DNA of 8,444 nucleotides from Candidatus Bathyarchaeota archaeon (GTDB lineage: Archaea > Thermoproteota > Bathyarchaeia > Bathyarchaeales > Bathyarchaeaceae), in NCBI GenBank assembly GCA_026014605.1, contig JAOZIC010000075.1, positions 1-8,444 on the forward strand, in the 5' to 3' direction. The notes beneath the pieces are model-generated. The model searched no databases. It was given only the letters and a program-made list of their open reading frames with translations, and was not told where the DNA came from. Below, one piece after another: positions 6,278 through 8,444 of this stretch. The position numbers and the translations under genes are program-made. Within the stretch, counting starts at the first letter, position 1. Each line of letters starts with the position of its first letter.

Positions 6278-6814
6278 TCAATCTGATTTTGTTTTCTTCA
6301 TTTCTTTTTCGATGCTTTCTAAGAAATTATGTACTGTCGGCAAAAGCGTCAAAAGTTGCGTTACTGTCGCGTAAGCATTTTGATATGTTTCAAACTTCTT
6401 CATCTGCTTGGCGTTGTCATCTAACGTCTTTTTCATTTCCTTGAGTTCCGCAATTTTTTCATCCATGACATTCTCAGTTCTCAAAAAATAGCTCGGAGAT
6501 ATTATGGGCAGACTCTCCATTTTGTAGATGTGTTTGTGCGTTCCCGGAATTGTGTGTTTTGTTATCATGTTCATCTTAATCAACTGGCGCACCGCCTTAG
6601 AGATTGTCCCCGCTGAGTAGCCTGTTAAAACCTTCAAATCATGTTGTGTCAAATTTTTTCTGATGTAAAAATATGTCATAACCGTGGAAACTATTGGGTG
6701 TCGACCAGTAAATTCTGACCCCTTGGTTACAAAAAAGTCTACGATTTCTTTTTCTATCTCCCTGATTTCTGGGTCGAACCCTTGAGGGTCAACAAAGTCT
6801 GTGTTAGGACTCAT
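6278..6814 (-). CDS. GbsR/MarR-like winged-helix regulator, second of a tandem pair
   Basis: The product has 178 residues. The DNA-binding core is at about 42-100: a helix VSTVMTYFYIRKN, then LTQHDLKVLTGYSAGTISKA (55-74) as the helix-turn-helix, and a wing near 86-100 (KHTIPGTHKHIYKME). A long charged helix near 116-145 (DEKIAELKEMKKTLDDNAKQ), probably coiled-coil, and a further helix at 149-174 should form the dimer interface. It is a clear paralogue of the gene just upstream (shared TGYS-GTIS motif, same layout, similar length). Its ATG lies inside the end of that gene, an 11-bp overlap, with a strong GGAGG (6826-6830, minus strand) 11 nt before the start. The two are therefore made from one message. 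It likely acts with its partner on the operators at 7368-7451. Effector unknown. Confidence 0.85.
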   Translation of the reverse strand: MSPNTDFVDPQGFDPEIREIEKEIVDFFVTKGSEFTGRHPIVSTVMTYFYIRKNLTQHDLKVLTGYSAGTISKAVRQLIKMNMITKHTIPGTHKHIYKMESLPIISPSYFLRTENVMDEKIAELKEMKKTLDDNAKQMKKFETYQNAYATVTQLLTLLPTVHNFLESIEKEMKKTKSD

Positions 6815-7331
6815 CTACGTTTTTTCCTCCTGTTTGTGGCAGTTGGTTTAAGATTTCTTGCATCGAGTTTTCTATGGCTGGGAACATCGACTCCATTTTG
6901 TTTACGAATTCTGTGATGTTTTTGTAGCCTTTTTTGTTTGGCATGTTTGGTTTGTCAAGTTTTGTTTTGATTTTTTTAAGGAACTGTTTTTGTTGAGAAA
7001 AATACTCGTAAATGTTGGTTAATGACCTAGACCCTGGTTGTGAGATGCTTCCTTCTGTTTCGTAGACGTATTCTCTTGTTTGTGGGTCTATTGTTTTGTG
7101 GATTATTCCGAGTTTTTCTAAGGATTGGATGTTGTTTGAGATTGTTCCTAGGCTGTAGCCTGTGATTTCTCGTAGTTGTTTTTGGGTTGCTTTTTTGTAG
7201 ATGTAGAGCAGTGCAGTGATTCTGGCGTGTTTTTTGGTTCTTCCTTTTAGAGTGCTTAGGCTTGTTATTGTGTCGGCGATTTTGTTTTCTATTTCTCTGA
7301 GTTTTTGTTCGGCGGTTGCGTGTTGTGTCAT
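6804..7331 (-). CDS. GbsR/MarR-like winged-helix regulator, first of a tandem pair
   Basis: The product has 175 residues. After a predicted helical N-terminus (7-25), the winged helix spans about 34-92: HARITALLYIYKK, ATQKQLREITGYSLGTISNN as helix-turn-helix (48-67), SLEKLGIIHK and a wing to YVYETEG. The C-terminal half (104-165) is helical and Lys/Gln-rich, suited to dimerisation. The first gene of the pair has a TATA box (7358-7365) only about 30 bp from its ATG and no Shine-Dalgarno site, so its transcript is probably leaderless. The operator at 7368-7393 touches that promoter, which predicts autoregulation. The coding strand is strikingly poor in T-ending codons in its first 100 codons. 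It diverges from the ABC ATPase, the usual layout for a local transporter repressor. Confidence 0.86.
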   Translation of the reverse strand: MTQHATAEQKLREIENKIADTITSLSTLKGRTKKHARITALLYIYKKATQKQLREITGYSLGTISNNIQSLEKLGIIHKTIDPQTREYVYETEGSISQPGSRSLTNIYEYFSQQKQFLKKIKTKLDKPNMPNKKGYKNITEFVNKMESMFPAIENSMQEILNQLPQTGGKNVDES

Positions 7332-7357
7332 TGCGTTTGTATGTTTGTTTGTGGATG

Positions 7358-7365
7358 TTATAAAT
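7358..7365 (-). promoter_or_regulatory. TATA box for the regulator pair
   Basis: On the minus strand this reads ATTTATAA, close to the archaeal consensus, with an A-rich BRE-like stretch (AAAAAC) before it. Its centre is about 30 bp from the ATG at 7331, placing the transcript start within about 4 nt of the start codon. The leader is therefore negligible, consistent with no ribosome binding site. Confidence 0.6.
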
Positions 7366-7367
7366 GT

Positions 7368-7393
7368 TTTTCATTTTTCATGAATTTTGAAAA
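7368..7393. promoter_or_regulatory. Operator 1: palindrome between two divergent TATA boxes
   Basis: The dyad is TTTTCA-N3-TTCATGAA-N3-TGAAAA, centred between 7380 and 7381. Only the N3 spacers break the symmetry. It fills the space between the minus-strand TATA box (7358-7365) and the plus-strand TATA box (7396-7403), leaving 2 bp on either side, so a bound protein would cover both BRE regions. It matches operator 2 in arms, spacing and core. Confidence 0.7.
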
Positions 7394-7395
7394 GC

Positions 7396-7403
7396 TTTAA
7401 ATA
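7396..7403 (+). promoter_or_regulatory. TATA box for the ABC transporter operon
   Basis: TTTAAATA, preceded by the A-rich stretch GAAAAGC, is a good archaeal BRE/TATA match. It predicts a transcription start near 7426 and a leader of about 38 nt. The start would coincide with the first base of operator 2. Confidence 0.6.
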
Positions 7404-7425
7404 GTGGCTTAACCCAATACAACAC

Positions 7426-7451
7426 GTTTCAATATTCATGAAAATTGAAAC
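7426..7451. promoter_or_regulatory. Operator 2: palindrome at the predicted transporter transcription start
   Basis: The dyad is GTTTCA-ATA-TTCATGAA-AAT-TGAAAC. Twelve of its 13 base pairs are symmetric. It has the same outer arms, spacers and TTCATGAA core as operator 1, with 58 bp between centres. It sits at the predicted transcript start and ends just before the GGCGGT ribosome binding site (7453-7458), so binding here would block initiation or early elongation. As RNA it could also fold into a hairpin next to the ribosome binding site. Confidence 0.75.
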
Positions 7452-7463
7452 AGGCGGTATGAA

Positions 7464-8411
7464 ATGCAAACCAACCACATCATAAAAACAACCGCTCTGA
7501 CAAAATACTACGGCAAAGACATAGGAATAAAAGACCTAAACCTACAAGTCAACCGCGGAGAAATCTTCGGCTTTCTAGGACCAAACGGCGCAGGAAAAAC
7601 AACAACCATACGAACACTCCTAGACATGATACGCCCAACATCAGGACGCGCAACAATCTTCGGATACGACACCCAACTAAGTACACAAAAAATCCACAAC
7701 CAAATCGCCTACCTTCCAGGAGAAATGGGGTTCCCAAAAAACTGGACCGGACAAAGAATACTAAACTACATGTTCAAATTTTATGACCACAAAATCAACT
7801 GGAGCTCTGTTAAAGAGCTTGCACGCCACTTGAGCCTTGACCTAAACAAAAAAGTTCAAGAACTCTCTAAAGGCAACAAACAAAAAATCGGAATCATCCT
7901 CACACTAGTTCCAAACGTGGAGCTTCTAATCCTAGACGAACCAACATCTGGTTTGGACCCGTTAATCAAAAACGAATTCTACAAGTTACTCGCCGAAAAA
8001 CAGCAGGAAACCAACTGCACAGTCTTTCTGAGTTCACACCAACTCGAAGAAGTCGAAAAAGTAGCACACCGAGTGGGAATCATCAACAGAGGCTCTTTAG
8101 TTGAAGTCTCAACGTTGTCGGAACTCAAAAACTTGGCATTCAAACACGTCGAATTAACCTTAGCTTCAGCTGCAGACACAAAACTCCCGCCAAAGTTAGC
8201 GAAAACGGTCAAAAACTTGGTTGTTGAAGATTCAACTCTGACCTTTCTGTGCACCCGAAACAAACTTGACGACGTATTAGATTGGCTTCACCATGTTTCT
8301 TACAGTGACGTGAACATCAGAAACTCGACACTGGAAGACATCTTTCTTGAGTATTATCAGGTGTCGCCGTACGAAAACCATTATAACAACAAAACTGTGG
8401 AGGCAGCCTAA
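7464..8411 (+). CDS. ABC transporter ATP-binding protein, ABC-2 (drug/lipid export) type
   Basis: This 315-residue cytoplasmic ATPase would drive a two-gene ABC exporter. It shows an A-loop Tyr (LTKYYGK, 12-18), Walker A GPNGAGKTT (39-47), Walker B LLILDEP with catalytic E159, D-loop SGLD (162-165) and switch His in SSH (H192). The Q-loop position reads YLPGE (83-87), with Gly where Gln is usual, and the signature is LSKGN (134-138) instead of LSGGQ. Both variants occur in the CcmA/DrrA-like exporter group. Residues about 225-300 form the extra C-terminal domain typical of ABC-2 ATPases, ending in STLEDIFLEYY. The start has GGCGGT at 7453-7458. The stop abuts the next ATG, where the permease is expected. 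The divergent regulators and paired operators suggest induced export of a toxic compound or antibiotic; the substrate is not readable from sequence. Confidence 0.92.
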   Translation: MQTNHIIKTTALTKYYGKDIGIKDLNLQVNRGEIFGFLGPNGAGKTTTIRTLLDMIRPTSGRATIFGYDTQLSTQKIHNQIAYLPGEMGFPKNWTGQRILNYMFKFYDHKINWSSVKELARHLSLDLNKKVQELSKGNKQKIGIILTLVPNVELLILDEPTSGLDPLIKNEFYKLLAEKQQETNCTVFLSSHQLEEVEKVAHRVGIINRGSLVEVSTLSELKNLAFKHVELTLASAADTKLPPKLAKTVKNLVVEDSTLTFLCTRNKLDDVLDWLHHVSYSDVNIRNSTLEDIFLEYYQVSPYENHYNNKTVEAA

Positions 8412-8444
8412 ATGTGGAAACCCCTTAACATAACCAAAGAAGAC
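8412..8444 (+). CDS. Start of a further gene, probably the ABC-2 permease (partial)
   Basis: Directly after the ATPase stop (TAA 8409-8411) an ATG opens a frame reading MWKPLNITKED to the window edge. A strong ribosome binding site GGAGG (8399-8403) lies 8 nt before it, inside the end of the ATPase gene. The zero-base gap indicates one operon. ABC-2 ATPases are normally followed by their membrane subunit, so a permease is the likely product, but the 11 residues alone prove nothing. Confidence 0.65.
   Translation, partial: MWKPLNITKED

Noticed and set aside
7027..7374. Open frame of 115 codons on the minus strand upstream of and overlapping the first regulator
   Set aside because: The translation is dominated by Asn, Lys, Arg, Thr and Gln with no hydrophobic pattern. 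It is an artefact of the A/C-rich regulator coding strand read in another frame.
1..8444. CRISPR array, transposase, integrase, tRNA or rRNA
   Set aside because: No regularly spaced direct repeats, no tRNA-like fold, no rRNA stretch and no recombinase or transposase motif were found on either strand.

Overview
The window looks like chromosomal DNA from an archaeon. Start sites are preceded by TATA/BRE-like elements (7396-7403, 7358-7365, 3383-3396) rather than -35/-10 boxes. Some genes also carry Shine-Dalgarno sites, and others look leaderless or nearly so. The one-domain winged-helix regulator at 1254-1556 and the GbsR/MarR-like pair at 6278-7331 are of kinds common in TACK archaea. A Bathyarchaeia-like lineage is my best guess, from protein style only. 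No rRNA, tRNA, CRISPR array or transposase is visible.

Left part (1-1556, + strand): the tail of a small membrane protein, possibly an ECF-type substrate-binding subunit, overlaps the start of a PurM/AIR-synthase-fold protein by ATGA. A 354-bp gap with a perfect 12-bp inverted repeat follows, then a 100-residue winged-helix protein. Middle-left (1651-3639, - strand): a short two-helix membrane protein, then a large secreted or anchored protein with a calcium-binding-type Asp motif, a Vps62-like domain and five C-terminal membrane helices. Centre (3836-6203): citrate synthase (+), converging on endonuclease IV (-, TTG start), which diverges from a NifU-type Fe-S protein (+). These are housekeeping genes for central carbon metabolism, base-excision repair and Fe-S cluster delivery.

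Right part (6278-8444): two overlapping paralogous regulators (-) diverge from an ABC-2-type ATPase (+). The ATPase stop is followed directly by the start of a further gene, probably the permease. The gap between regulators and transporter holds two copies of one 26-bp palindrome, TTTCA-N3-TTCATGAA-N3-TGAAA. One copy fills the space between the two divergent TATA boxes, 2 bp from each. The other begins at the predicted transporter transcription start. This is the most striking signal in the window: a self-contained, probably autoregulated transporter switch whose two operators may be read by the two paralogous regulators.

Hairpins mark both larger convergent gene ends (1613-1634 and 6207-6230). 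Three of the + strand genes also show a marked 5'-to-3' change in third-codon-position base use.
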